Source of the DNA: Zygnema cylindricum
Lineage: Eukaryota > Streptophyta > Zygnematophyceae > Zygnematales > Zygnemataceae
Assembly: GCA_037447655.1 (NCBI GenBank)
Contig: JBBHKE010001922.1
Coordinates: forward strand, 1 to 64,000
Reading direction: 5' to 3'
Length of the DNA stretch: 64,000 nucleotides
A model generated the notes under the pieces. It was not told the DNA's origin. It saw nothing but the letters and a program-made list of their open reading frames with translations, and searched no databases. Positions 52,766-64,000 of this stretch are shown here, piece after piece. Numbering within the stretch: position 1 is the stretch's first letter; every line of letters begins with the position of its first letter. The translations under genes and the position numbers were made by a program.

Positions 52766-53499
52766 GTTGTCCTATTCGTACGGATTTGGACTTTTTCCCG
52801 AAAACTACGTAGTATTCGCGACTTTTATATTTTTCGTAAAATTCGTTTAGTTTTCACTGTACGGTTTAAGAAAACGTACAGAAACCTTCCCCTTAACCCT
52901 AAAAAATCCTTAAAAACCCAAAAAGGTACGATAAACGTACGAAAAAGTACGGCATTGTACGAAAGGTGCACCATAAAAAACTGAAGAGTACGGATAATGT
53001 AAGGCAGTTGAACTGTAATTTACCGGAATGTACGAAATGCACGGGAAGTACCGTAAACACCCTGAAATTCCCCCTTTAATAACCCTAAAAGTACAGAAAT
53101 ATACGGACGCTGTACGTAGACGTACGAAAGATGTAAGTCCGTATAATTGAAATATACGGAAACGTACGAAAATGTACCTTAAAAATCTCAAAATAATAAC
53201 CGTCAAAAGTACGAAAATATACGGACACTGTACGTTTACGTACGAATAAAAGTTGGTTGAATAAAAGTTGGTTGTTTAACATAAATATATGAGAATGCAC
53301 GAGAATGTACCCTAAAATTCCTAAAACCCCCCTTAATAACCCTAAAAGTACTGAAATGTACGAAGACAGTATGCAAATGTATGAAAAAGTACGAGTACTT
53401 AGTCAGGTACGCATTTTATAACATTTTTTTCATCGTTAAATGTGTATCGTGCGTAGTATTCGCGCGTTCGTTTCGTGCGTATTATGCGCACGGGACAAC
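52766..53499. mobile_element. 734-bp TA-flanked element, copy 1
   Basis: The sequence is nearly identical to 58847-59580 and has exactly the same length, 734 bp. Ends are GTTGTCC and GGACAAC, flanked by TA, suggesting a non-autonomous Tc1/mariner-type element with short TIRs. It is dense in GTACG motifs and has several 'taaccctaaaa' stretches. The frame of 98 codons on the minus strand also recurs in copy 2, but the content is repeat-derived. Confidence 0.72.
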
Positions 53500-53718
53500 T
53501 ATGATTAGAATTATCTACACTAAATTATGTTTGGTCACGTGGCCCATTATTGACCTTCAACTAATAGTGTTGTTAACACTAATTTATGATTTTGGGTAAA
53601 AAAATACGCACTCGGGTTTAGCGTGATTAACTCCAATAGCGATGGGCAGTATACTTCGAAGTGTTTTTCTACTTCTCAATTGTACGTCTAAAATATTTTG
53701 CCGATGATTTGAGGACAG

Positions 53719-54217
53719 GTGGCGTGCGTTCTCATGTTCCATTTGGACCGTGAGGAGTTTCCCGTTGACACACATGTAAGCAACTTAAAAGCTTTTTTGT
53801 TTCCAATTTCAGTTAGTACCTTTATTTTGTTGCTAAATTTTTTTGTTGTTTGCGAGGTGACATCTTATGTATGTTTTTGCAAATTAGTGTAAAAACGCCT
53901 ACAGGTTATGTATCTCTGTCTTTTTATGTCCGATTTCGTTCCGTTTGTATTGGAAAATACCACTTAAACTTCTTTATTTTTTTCAGGTTTTCCGTATCAC
54001 CAAAATGTTAGGTTGGGTTCCTCCTCAAGCCGATCGAGAACGAGCTTATCTTCATTTGAATGAGAGAATACCGAACGATGTGAAGTACGGTTTACATTGT
54101 CTTTTAGTGACACATGGAAAACATTGTCCAAATTGTGCCAAAGGAAAAGCACAAAGAAAACCACATGGGCTTTGTCCTCTTGTGAATTGGAATGTGGAGC
54201 ATATCAAATACCAGTAA
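53719..54217 (+). CDS. HhH-GPD base-excision DNA glycosylase, C-terminal exons only
   Basis: Two exons are recognised. The exon at 53719-53775 encodes VACVLMFHLDREEFPVDTH. After the GTAAGC donor, the exon at 53987-54217 encodes VFRITKMLGWVPPQADRERA, then YLHLNERIPNDVKYGLHCLL and VTHGKHCPNCAKGK, ending in TAA at 54215. Together they follow the plant At3g47830-type endonuclease III-like protein, and the catalytic-type Asp of the helix-hairpin-helix GPD signature (VDTHV) is split by the intron. Family members excise damaged bases from DNA and have several exons before this point. I found none of those upstream within the window; three mobile elements occupy 50.8-53.5 kb. It is either a gene fragment or the end of a gene with a large or broken 5' part. 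Confidence 0.85.
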
Positions 54218-57200
54218 AATGAAATATCAAATAGTGTTGGTTTTAATGGTGTTTTCTCACTTTGTTGGAAAGAAAAGCAAAAGAAATGTATATAAAATGT
54301 GCTAGACCCTATTTAAACACTATCCCATTAAAATAGTGGAGATTTAAGATGCAATATATTATTGCCTGATTGATCTTTACTCGTCTATTTTCACTTTATT
54401 AGTATCTTGCTTAATTTGAAATTTCGTAAGGATAGGTTGCATACTAAATAAAGAAAGTTTAGAACGTTTATCCAATTTGACAGTTGGTGGTGTTTAAAGG
54501 TTTTTAAGGGTTTTTTTTTAATTGTAATAAGAAGTTGCTTTTTCAATTTGTTTAAAATGCGAGTATCGGGTTTTATTTTATTTCAACCTTTAAGTTTCTT
54601 ACTTGCTTACCATGTCAATCAATCGTTTTAGAGAATGTTGTTAATTTGCTATCGGTTTCGGTTTTTTATTTTTTGCTTTTTGTTTTTTCTTTTTTATTTT
54701 TTGTTATTTGTTGTTTACTTTTTTTTGTTGACTAATCAAGTAGATTATGGTATGATCCTCAGTTACTACAAAGCTCATGTAAATGTATTTTTTTTTGATA
54801 AGGGGTCCTCAAGGTTATGGAGTATTTTTCCACTTGCATGGAAATAACCGTTTGTGGCATAGGTTTAATGTGCGGAAACAATTGATAACTCTATATAATG
54901 TTACCTTGTATAGTACGTGTACCAAACAGTCTTTTGTGTATAGTGCATGTATTGTATGAGGTAACAATATATAGTGTCTAGGATTGTTTTCACATTCTAA
55001 ACCTATGGTTTATGGTTGATTTTGAGTTTGACCTAAAGTTTTCTGCCTCCGCCCTCGTTCCATTTTTTTGGCTTCGGGGAAATTGGTAATATTAAAACAC
55101 ACGTTTCTTTGACCCATAGGTTCTAATGTTGGAAACGCTATATGTTTTTATTTCATGTGTCCATGTACTGTACCGTATTGTATGCGTACTTTTTGATTTT
55201 TTTTTGAGAATTTCGTGATTGGCTTTTTACTGGGTGATTTTTTGTATAGAGGTTTGCTGCATTCTCATTTCATTGGATATTTCGATTACCTTCGAAAACA
55301 TTTTACACGTGATATGTTCAACTAGTAGGAGCATTGGATTTCATTCCTGTCCATCGCTTCGAAGGGGGGATTTTCTATTTGTCGGGAGGTTTCCCATATT
55401 ATTCCTTCGCGGCGGATTGATATTATATTACTCGATGGTGCATGTCAACATTAAGTGCGCTTCGCATGTGAATTAAATTTCAGTACCAATTAGCTGTCGG
55501 AAAGAGCGAAACATTACGAAATAATCGGATGTCGTCGTCGGTCAAGCAGCTCGGCATGTTGGAGTGGTCGCCCGTGACGCGGCTAAGTAAAAGGAGAGTG
55601 ATTATTTCTACCGAGATGTTATGGATTCTTTTATTTTGATGGCAGTCGAGATATTCAGTTATTTAGGCGTTGCTTTGGACAAGTTTCTACGTGCTTGTGG
55701 TCGACGCTCGTTCGAGCGTCGGGGACTTGGGAGGCCTCGTGCTTCGTTTCTTCTTTCTCTTTATCGTCAACGTTTATTTGGCTTTACAGCAAGTGCAAAC
55801 TTCTACCCTTCTTTAATCATCTATTGACGTTATGGATCATCGGCGTGATCTGGAACTACCTCCATGCTCCCTCGGGCTTTGGGGACTTACGAGGTTGCTT
55901 TTTGTAAATCTTTAGTTATGTTGGCATTTTGGTTTACGCATTATGTTGGTCCTTCCTTCTATGGTTGTTGCTTCTTTGGGTGTCTTTGTTTTACTTGTCT
56001 CTTTTCTGTGTGTTCGTTGCTTTAGCCTTGCTTATCCTTTTTGCTTGCTTCTTCGGGTAATTTAGTACAGGAATGGTTACCTGTTTGGGACCGGAGTTGA
56101 AACGTACTTATTTTTTTACTTTTTGTAAAATGTTGGAATATCTAAAAGAGAATTGGGCTTGGAAATATTTTGGTTGTTTGGCCACATTGTCAATCAGTAT
56201 TCGCATTAAGAAACTTGTAAACAAATTATTAGTATGACGACTACCTTAAGCGTTAATAATTTTTAGTTCCAGCCCAAATGACGTGGATGAACTGCAAAAA
56301 AAATCAGTGTTAAGGGGAAAAGTAATAAGTAATATTAGCTTTATTTTGCATTCGGAGGGCAAAAAAACCGCGACAAAGGTAGTGATATTAACAATAACTA
56401 CCTTCTTTTAAAACGTAACACTAAATTGTGAGGTATTCAGCAAGCCAATATGGATTGAGGTTTGGAAACACGTATTTGAAGTATATGGTGTCATATATGA
56501 TAATAGGAAGTGACGAATGACTTCGATTATGAATGTCACTTCTTGTAAAGTTCGACAGGAAAATCTCAATTTTAAATAACAAAGCCTCTAGATTGGATTC
56601 TTGTTAAACAAGACAAACAAAATAAGCGCAAAAAAATAGTAATACTTCAACATCCATTAAAACCTCTCTTGTTTTGTGAATCATTTGTCACATTTGTGAG
56701 TCTGAATTGATATTCCCTTGCAATTGTTAGAAATTGCGGGTTGGATGTGGAGTGAGAGGAGGGAAACCGATTGGAAAAGAATCCATCAGTTTGGGGATAG
56801 AAGGCGCGGAAGGTCCGGGATTCAGCGAGTTCAGCCCGTAACTCTTTTGGCCATTGTTCGAGAGTTGTTTGGTCGTCCTTTGAGGGACTTAGTTTGGACA
56901 TCGACTAGTTTGTTGAAGTTTTAGGCGTGTTTGCCATAAAGTCTCGATAAGACTGCTATCATTAAATTTCAGAAGCAGCATACCATTGGATTGATAGTGT
57001 CCAGAAGGTCTAGTTCCACCTTTCTATAGGGTGGGAATAATTGGTTGACTCTTCAATTGCGACTCAGAATGGTGGAGAAAAATCAAAAGCTTTAGTAGAT
57101 GTGAGGATAACAATGATTTAGTAGAGAGAGGCCACTGGAGGAGAAATCAATATGGAGGAAAGGAACATGTGGTGACTCCGGTAGTAGAGGAGTAAGTTGT

Positions 57201-57898
57201 AGAACTAGTTGAGACTCCCAAAGGTACTAATGGGGAGGGAGTTGAAGTATGGCGGAGTTACATTTCCCCTTGCTTTTGGAGGCAACAATAATAGGGTAAA
57301 CTTGAAACCTTGGGGGCCAGGTCGCTTTGCCTACTCGCCGTGTTGGCCAAAAATTTGTGGAACTTCCTCCTTTCACATAAGGTGTACGGAATACACCGTA
57401 CAATATGGCAGCAATTATATATCGCCATATCGATTTGATACATCGACAGAAAAATGCGGTAATTACCTCACCGATATATGGATTTCTCACTGATTCGTCG
57501 TATCGATATTGGTTATCGGTAAGTCGAAAAAAAGGTTGATATCGATAATTCGTAAGAGGCTATCGATAAAAAACATTCTTATCACAATGTTGATGTTTTA
57601 TCGTCGTTTTGAGACTGAATCATAAATTTTGTCCAGTTGTTACAATTTTATTGAGTAGATTTATGCTATTTAACCTTAAAGTACATTTTTTTTTCAACAT
57701 CAAGGCAAAAAATTTCAATTTAATTACTGTTGTAGTGTTCTGTAGCCTCTTACCAATAACCGGTATATGCCTTATTTTGACCTACCGATAATCGATACAT
57801 CGTCTCGATAGGATCGGTAAGGGAACTATTGCGGTAAATTAACGTTGTACCTGGCAAGTAACTCAATAATTATCGGAGCGTCCAACTATTGTGATAAC
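54218..57898. other. Intergenic sequence, mostly unassigned
   Basis: Poly-T/AT-rich sequence follows the glycosylase stop. Frames at 55219-55476, 55621-55827 and 56647-56901 are isolated and unrecognised. At 57400-57850, 'cgatatcg', 'ttatcggta' and 'taccgataatcgata' segments resemble the palindrome-rich interior of the hAT-type elements, but I could not find its ends. Confidence 0.4.
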
Positions 57899-58268
57899 TA
57901 GTGTTGGGTATCGAAGACCAATTGCCGATATTCGATATATATCGAATTTTAGGTAAGTGATAATCGATATATCGAATCCATGTACCTAGAAGCTAAATAT
58001 CCGGATATTTATGCGATATTTTTTTTTCCATTTTTTTTTTCAAACCCCCCCCCCTTCCGTGGCGCGCGCTCACTGGGGGGGGGGGGGGGGGGGGGGTATC
58101 CGTACAATTTTCCGTACCGTAACTGTACGGACACCCATTTTTTGCGATATATATCGCGATAATTTATGTTGGTCCCGGTTCGATATATCAAGGAATCTGC
58201 TAGATCGATATTCGATATATCGAATATCGAAATTATCGCGATATGAATTTACCCGATACGCAACACTA
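57899..58268. mobile_element. Non-autonomous hAT-type element, copy 2
   Basis: The inverted ends TAGTGTTGGGTATCG and CGATACGCAACACTA are flanked by an 8-bp duplication with one mismatch (GTGATAAC at 57891-57898, GTGATAGC at 58269-58276). It shares CGATATATCG palindromes, the C-run/G-run pair (58046-58097) and 'tttatgttggtcccggt' with the copy at 28502. Length is 370 bp. Confidence 0.82.
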
Positions 58269-58309
58269 GTGATAGCTGTAAGGTACAAATAGTACACTTG
58301 TACAGTACA

Positions 58310-58846
58310 CCGCCAATCGTTATTAGAGTAAATAAGGCCAATTCGGTGCCCTTTTTTCAAAAAAAAAAACTTGAAATACAATCCATAATTCTATTTTTTC
58401 CATTATTCTAATTAGGGTTTTATTTCAATTAGCGTTACTAATGGAAGTACTCTGCGATGGAAATAGTGTGGCGTACGGACATGGTGTCTCCGTACGAAAT
58501 GGTACTTTTTGAAATACAAAGGCATAAAAAGACACTGAACATTATTGCGCACACATGTGAATGTGCACTAGAAGAAAGAGACACAAACTCGTAAAAAAAA
58601 AATTCACGTTCTCATATGTTCGTCCATCGACCGTGCGAACAACGCGACGGTGTACGAATTGGCAAATTTTGTACGGGTACACGTATTACTGTAGGCATCG
58701 AAAGGGCGGGTATTTATTATTTAGAACAACCCAAATTACAGTTAGGGATAAATAAGTATATATATTTAAAAAAAAAAAAAAAAAACTCCCAATTAGTGTT
58801 TATAACACTAATTTTTTTTTTACGCTATTTATTCCTTTACTCCCTA
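58310..58846. other. Repeat-derived spacer
   Basis: A small TIR-type left end (ACACCGCCAATCGTTATTAG, about 58311-58330) starts this stretch; its partner end is not clear. GTACG-rich sequence follows to 58700. Confidence 0.4.
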
Positions 58847-59580
58847 GATGTCCTATTCGTACGGATTTGGACTTTTTTCCGAAAACTATGTAGTATTCGT
58901 GACTTTTATATTTTTCGTTAAATTCGTTTAGTTTTCGCTGTACGGTGTACGAAAACGTACGGAAACCGTCCCCTTAACCCTAAAAAATCCTTAAAAACCC
59001 GAAAAGATACGATAAACGTACGAAAAAGTACGGCATTGTACGAAAGGTGCACCATAAAAAACTGAAGAGTACGGATAATGTAAGGCAGTTGAACTGTAAT
59101 TTACCGGAATGTACGAAATGCACGAGAAGTACCCTAAACACCCTGAAATTCCCCCTTTAATAACCCTAAAAGTACAAAAATATACGGACGTTGTACGTAG
59201 ACGTACGAAAGATGTAAGTCCGTGTAATTGAAATATACGAAAACGTACGAAAATGTACCTTAAAAATCTCAAAATAATAACCGTCAAAAGTACGAAAATA
59301 TACGGACACAGTACGTTTACGTACGAATAAAAGTTGGTTGAATAAAAGTTGGTTGTTTAACAGAAATATATGAGAATGCACGAGAATGTACCCTAAAATT
59401 CCTAAAACCCCCCTTAATAACCCTAAAAGTACTGAAATGTACGAAGACAGTATGCAAATGTATGAAAAAGTACGGGTACTTAGTCAGGTACGCATTTTAT
59501 AACATTTTTTTCATCGTTAAATGCGTATCGTGCGTAGTATTCGCGCATTCGTTTCGTCCGTATTATGCGCACGGGACAAC
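58847..59580. mobile_element. 734-bp TA-flanked element, copy 2
   Basis: This copy differs from 52766-53499 at only a small number of positions by eye, with no length change. Its first bases are GATGTCC rather than GTTGTCC, and it ends GGACAAC followed by TA. The near identity implies recent transposition or gene conversion between the two copies. Confidence 0.72.
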
Positions 59581-60480
59581 TATGCTTTACTCTAATAGCG
59601 ATTGACGGTGTATTGTACTGGACTGTTTTATTCGTAGACCGGATTGTGAAAACCAACCCCCGCCTCCCCGCCCGCTTTCCGATTGTGACATCCCTCCTCC
59701 TCCCCCCCTCTCCCTGCATCCGATATAACCCTATGATTTGTTTTGGTGGAGTGGAGTGATATAGCTTGTTGCCGTGTTGACGTTAGAGGTCGCAAACGGT
59801 GAACCGAAACCATGACCGATCGTTAACCGACCGCCCGCGCCTGATCCGGAACGGATTCGGTTGCCAAATTTTGGGGGTCGGGCGGTTACGGTCGGTTGAC
59901 TCACCAGGAAAAAAAAAAACGGTCGGTTACGGTCGGTCAAACAAAAAACCAAAAAAAATGAAAATTTTGTACTTTTTTTTTCCAACATTATTATTCTTTG
60001 TACTTTTAGTATCGTGGAAGTACGTGGCATCATGATTAGTGTTGCAAATCTGACACGGAACTAACACTGTTTATTTCGCGAATCTTACAAAAAGATAAGG
60101 GCCGCAAATCGTAATCTATTGTAAAGTGTTAATTATGCACTTTATGCGGTGTTTCCAAAAATATGTCAAATTATTATATCAATATAACGCGACATATCGT
60201 AATTATTGGCTTACTCATACATCGTACATTATTGCAAAGTGCTAATTATGCGTTTTATACCGCGTTTCCACAAATACATCATATTATTATGTCAATGTCA
60301 CGCGACATGTAGTCATTATAAGTTAATAAATCAGCATAAATCAAATTATTAAGTCAATTTCCCAAGACAAATCCTAATTATTAGCTTACTCACATGTTTC
60401 AAACAATAAATCGATAAATGGGAATGCTATTTAAGTTAGAAAAACTTGTCCACAATTCAAACAAAACCTAGTCATACACC
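59581..60480. other. Sequence between the 734-bp element and the hAT transposase
   Basis: A small TIR-family end (CTAATAGCGATTGACGGTGTA) lies at 59592-59612. GGTCGGTTACGGTCGGT repeats occur at 59880-59940. Near 60037, TAGTGTTGCAAATCTGACAC begins like the hAT-type ends seen elsewhere and may be the left end of the transposon carrying the gene that follows. Confidence 0.4.
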
Positions 60481-60483
60481 AAA

Positions 60484-61411
60484 ATGGACAAGAGCATTCT
60501 CGCTTCTCTTAAAACTACAATCCAAAACGAACTTCAAAAATCAAAAAATGGTGAAACTGCTCAGTATTACCTAGTGAAAGAAAGCAGAGCCACTTCAAGT
60601 TGTTGGAAAAAAATTGAACATGTCTATGGAACTAAAACATCAAACAAATACATAGTAAAGGGGGGAGGTTTAGTGGCTTGTAATACATGTTTCGTAGTTT
60701 ATCAATACAAGTCAACAAACGGTACTTCAACAATTAACACTCACACATGTTTAGCTTTGGGCGACATGGATAGTTCTAGAGGAATTCTTTGTCATTTTCT
60801 TTCAAAAACGGAGGCGAAAACGAGTGACCGAAAAAAAATTGCGAAAATGGTGGCGTTGATGTGTTGCGAGGACCTTAGACCATTTTCGATGGTCGACGGT
60901 TCACGTATGATTTATTTTGAATTCCATTTAGGATGGCATTAATGTATATGTCATTCTAACTTGTTTTGTTAATAAATTTATATTATTGAGCTTCATCACT
61001 ATTTTCTTATCTATAATTTATATTCGTACACATAATTTTATTTTTTTATTATTATTTGGTTTGTCATGATGTTATTTTGATATAAATCTTATTTATTGAT
61101 CATGGTTAATAATTGTATGTTTTTCTTCTTATTCTTTTTTTTTGTTCCCAGGTTTTCAAGCATTTTGTCAAGCATTATTTGATGTTGGTGTTTCGTCCAA
61201 CAAAAGTGTTGACATCGACCAACTACTCCCGTCCGCCAATGGCGTAAAAAACTACATTATATCTTCTGCCAAAGATATTGGTAGTTTGATCATCCCAAAA
61301 CTTAAAGAAAATATTGATAACAATATGTTCGTCGCATTTACGACCGATCTTTGGACCGAGACAATAAAAAAAACCTCATTCATGTCAGTAACTTCTTTTA
61401 TTTATTTGTAA
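60484..61411 (+). pseudogene. hAT-family transposase, 3' truncated
   Basis: From ATG 60484 the frame encodes a BED-type zinc finger (SSCWKKIEHVYG, then LVACNTCFVVYQYKSTNGTS and THTC) and CEDLRPFSMVDGS. A likely intron (about 60907-61151, C|GTATGA to CCCAG|G) joins it to FQAFCQALFDVG, IDQLLPSANGVKNYIISSAK and AFTTDLWTETIKKTSFMSVT. The last is the first catalytic-Asp region (TDxWT) of Hermes-type hAT transposases. The frame then stops at 61409-61411, and the rest of the RNase H-like core, the insertion domain and the dimerisation domain are missing. Such enzymes move elements with 8-bp target duplications, as seen at 28502 and 57899. No right-hand TIR was found. Confidence 0.8.
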
Positions 61412-61659
61412 AAAGAAAGGAATTTAGGGTTTCTGACGAGAGAGACCGGGGGAGGGACAGAGAGGGAGAGAGAGAGGAGAGAGCTTCGGAAATAGTATGG
61501 ACGAGACATGACAAAGTTTGAACTGTAAAGTACAGAACCGTACGGCATAGTAATGAAATTTGAAGTGAAGTGACGTGACGTGACGTGATGTGCGAATTGG
61601 TTCGAAATTTCGAATTGATTCGGTTTGGTTCGGTACACCGTGAATCGCTATTAGTGTTA

Positions 61660-62424
61660 GGGCGCGTCTCCATGGGCCAAAGTAAGGGTTTTATTCTGTC
61701 GTTTTCTTGTAAAACTTAGAACCGTACCGCGTAAGTTTCAGCTGTACTAAAAAAATAGAAAAAAGGAGAAGAACATTTTGCGTCATCATCGAATTTAGGA
61801 TGTACTACATGTTGTCGTCTTGTGTTCTTCGACCCACGGCCACGCCAAAAAACGTCATCTTCAAACTTTTCTTTAAAAAATAAGGACGATGTGTTTTAAA
61901 ACAAAGTATTTTCGAAAAACAAATAGAACACGTATACGCACGTGTAAAAAAGTTTACAAAAATTTCAAACGAATTCAATCGACGGCGAAAGGTACACTAT
62001 TCGTTATATTTTGTCCGTTTGCGTTCACGTATGACGAAGCAAAGTACACAATTTGTTAAGTTTTGTCCGTTTGCGCCGGGTACGGATTTTATTTCGCCAG
62101 GGGTCTCAAGACTCCGATGCCATTTCACGTCGAGCGGAGAAGCGACGCAAAGGCAAAGTGCATAACGGCACAGGCAGGAAGGCGGTACGTCTACAATGTC
62201 ACGAAAAGTCATGCGACGTCACAAGCACGTACAAAAAATAACGTGCGTCATCACAGATTGTAGACGTTGACAGCCGTCACGGGCATTGTCAACGTATACA
62301 ATCGTCACTCGCTTAAGTAACCATGTCGTTGTTACACATAGGGACACCCGAAATCCGGGTCCGCCGGATCTGCGCTAAAAAACAAAGTTATTTCTCTAAG
62401 TTTCAAGTACATGGAGACGCACCC
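61660..62424. mobile_element. Harbinger-like TIR element D
   Basis: The ends GGGCGCGTCTCCATGG and CATGGAGACGCACCC are inverted repeats flanked by TTA on both sides (61657-61659, 62425-62427). The interior matches element C in order ('tctgtcgttttcttgtaaaa', 'caggggtctc', 'gatgccatttcacgtcgagc', 'ccgggtccgccggatc'). Length is 765 bp; non-autonomous. It is inserted just beside a small TIR-family end (CACCGTGAATCGCTATTAG, 61637-61655). Confidence 0.8.
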
Positions 62425-62427
62425 TTA

Positions 62428-62960
62428 AATTGTTAATGTTTTTCTCGTCGCGTAAAACATCTTTTTCCCGTACACACATGTCGCATTGTGGATCTGACGG
62501 TTGCGATTGAAAATAAAGATTCTCAGCTTTCGATTGGCGGTCTCAACTAAAAATGGACAAATGTGTACGGAGAAAAGATTTTTTAAGCGGCGAAAAAATT
62601 GTTAACACTAATAGCGATACACGATGTACATTCTATTTTTATAATTAACTTTGAATCGTTAACTTCAACCAATGTATATGCAATTTTATTAACAATGAAT
62701 ACAATGTTGTATGTCCTTCATCGGACTATCACCATCATTAGTATATTGCTTTAAAAGGGGATAACAACGTGGTTAGATCACAAGGGCATATTAAGAAGTA
62801 CACATAATACGTTAAGCTAAGAGAATACAAATGGTTTTTAGTTTAACACGTGCATAGTTTTGATAAATGTGTTTGTTCATCCTTCTATATTTTTTTTTTA
62901 TTGTAGCTTGACGACAACAAGCATGAATTCAATCTTTATGTAGAGAGAGGTATGCATAGA

Positions 62961-63020
<60 letters not shown>

Positions 63021-63575
63021 GACTTATGTGATTAACAAACTTTTCTATTGATCATTGTTATATTAGTCGATGTTACCTCTCTTGCCATAGTGAGGATCAA
63101 ATCCTTCCTCTCGTGGTGAATCCCTTTTGTGATGTTCTTTGGTAATCTGGTGATGTATATCGATCCTATCATTTGGTATCACAACTACACCGCCAATCTT
63201 TATTAGTGTTTTAAAAAAAAATAGAGTAAACGCTAATTTGTGATTTTGTTTCCAAAAAAAAAACATTAATTTGGACATCAATACTATTTCAAGTGCAAGT
63301 GTATTATCTTGACAATTTCCCCCGAGATACGTACTTGTGGGGTTTGGAAATCGCACGAAACATTAAGAGAGAGGGAAGGAGAGAGAAGGACAGAGAAAGA
63401 GAGGGAAAGAACGAGAAAGAGAGGGAAAGAGAGAGAAAGAGAGACTACGTCGGGGACCTGAAAGGTGGGTGGTTGAAGAACGAGGGGAAAAAAGGACGAG
63501 AAAAAAGGTACATGTGAAGAGATAACAGCGTAAGAGAGCTACGGGAAAAAGATAGAGGAAGGAAAGAGAGAGAGA
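62428..63575. other. Intergenic sequence with simple repeats
   Basis: A small TIR-family end (CTAATAGCGATACACGATGTA, about 62610-62630) is present, along with (GA)n at 62964-63016, another family end at 63188-63207, and GA-rich sequence from 63365. No exon was recognised. Confidence 0.45.
62964..63016. repeat. (GA)n microsatellite
   Basis: About 26 uninterrupted GA units. Confidence 0.97.
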
Positions 63576-63582
63576 AAGGATA

Positions 63583-64000
63583 GTGGCGAAAAAATTGGAG
63601 AAAAACTGTTCCCCAAAACAGGACATTGCGGGAATTAAGACGGAAAAGAGACGCCGAAATGAGAAGAGGGAGAGGAGGGTAAGGAAAAAAATGAGGGAGG
63701 GAGAGAGCATTAAGTTTCAGGAGACTGAAGGAGGAATGGAAGGAAAAAAAAGTGGAAAGCCAGAGGTCATAGAAGTGAATGAGGAGTCAGCGGAAGAAAT
63801 GAGAGAGAGAGAAGAGTTTGACAAGGTCATGAATGAAAAGAGAGAAAGGAAGCTTAAAAAGAGGAGGAAAAAGATTCATGAAAAAAGTTCCTTAGATGAA
63901 AAAACAGGGAAATATGTAAACAGAGAGAAGGGGGAGAAAGGAGAAGCGAGAGGAGAGCGAGGGGGGGATTTAGGAATTAATCAGTTATTTCCCTGTAATA
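63583..64000 (+). CDS. Open frame running off the window end, unknown protein
   Basis: After a TAG near 63580, one plus-strand frame stays open for about 139 codons to position 64000. ATG codons occur at about 63689 and 63736. The product is very basic and charged (ERKLKKRRKKIHEKSSLDEK; EVIEVNEESAEEMREREEF) and sits in a purine-rich stretch, so much of the openness can come from composition. The less repetitive last part is the best argument that it is coding. I do not recognise a family; the partial state prevents a firm call. Confidence 0.3.
   Translation, partial: MAKKLEKNCSPKQDIAGIKTEKRRRNEKRERRVRKKMREGESIKFQETEGGMEGKKSGKPEVIEVNEESAEEMREREEFDKVMNEKRERKLKKRRKKIHEKSSLDEKTGKYVNREKGEKGEARGERGGDLGINQLFPCN

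Noticed and set aside
52910-53206. 98-codon frame conserved at 58991-59287
   Set aside because: The frame is conserved only because the 734-bp elements are nearly identical; substitutions show no coding pattern by eye and the product is a low-complexity mix of F, Y, I, R.

Overview
This is a nuclear genome window from a eukaryote, most likely a streptophyte (land plant or charophyte-grade green alga). Coding sequence is split into short exons joined by GT-AG introns of several hundred bases to more than 2 kb. The proteins are plant-type: an EXO70 exocyst subunit, NAT9, a short-chain reductase with a probable plastid-targeting extension, and the C-terminal exons of the plant At3g47830-type HhH-GPD DNA glycosylase. 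The mobile elements are a Ty1/copia retrotransposon, an LTR-less retrotransposon, hAT, and many small TIR elements with TA or TWA target duplications. I cannot name the species.

Layout. 1-7.9 kb: a complete but inactivated copia element (805-7211, minus) inside older TIR-element sequence. 8.8-11.2 kb: remains of a non-LTR retrotransposon (minus). 11.3-15.6 kb: no gene recognised. 15.7-20.7 kb: EXO70 gene (minus), with a damaged or mis-assembled exon. 21.7-25.7 kb: nested TIR elements, including a filled site and its empty counterpart. 25.8-26.2 kb: a possible exon of unknown function. 26.65-36.77 kb: a 12-exon gene (minus) that I could reconstruct in frame throughout. It encodes an allophanate-hydrolase C-terminal-like domain fused to a biuret-hydrolase-like cysteine hydrolase. 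37.66-44.07 kb: an intact 8-exon NAT9 gene (plus), divergent from the fusion gene. 46.1-49.1 kb: a 5-exon SDR/carbonyl-reductase gene (minus). 50.8-53.5 kb: three TIR elements in a row. 53.7-54.2 kb: the last two exons of the HhH-GPD glycosylase (plus). 54.2-64 kb: mostly repeats, hAT-type elements and a truncated hAT transposase.

The most notable gene is the fusion at 26.65-36.77 kb. Its two domains correspond to consecutive chemistry: biuret to allophanate, then allophanate breakdown. Both the hydrolase catalytic triad and the splice sites are preserved. A second theme is structural: tandem micro-duplications repeatedly sit on exon-intron junctions of this gene and of EXO70, giving spare donor and acceptor sites. 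Genes here are otherwise unlinked in function and there is no operon-like organisation. All exon structures were derived by reading splice sites and protein similarity by eye, without transcript data.
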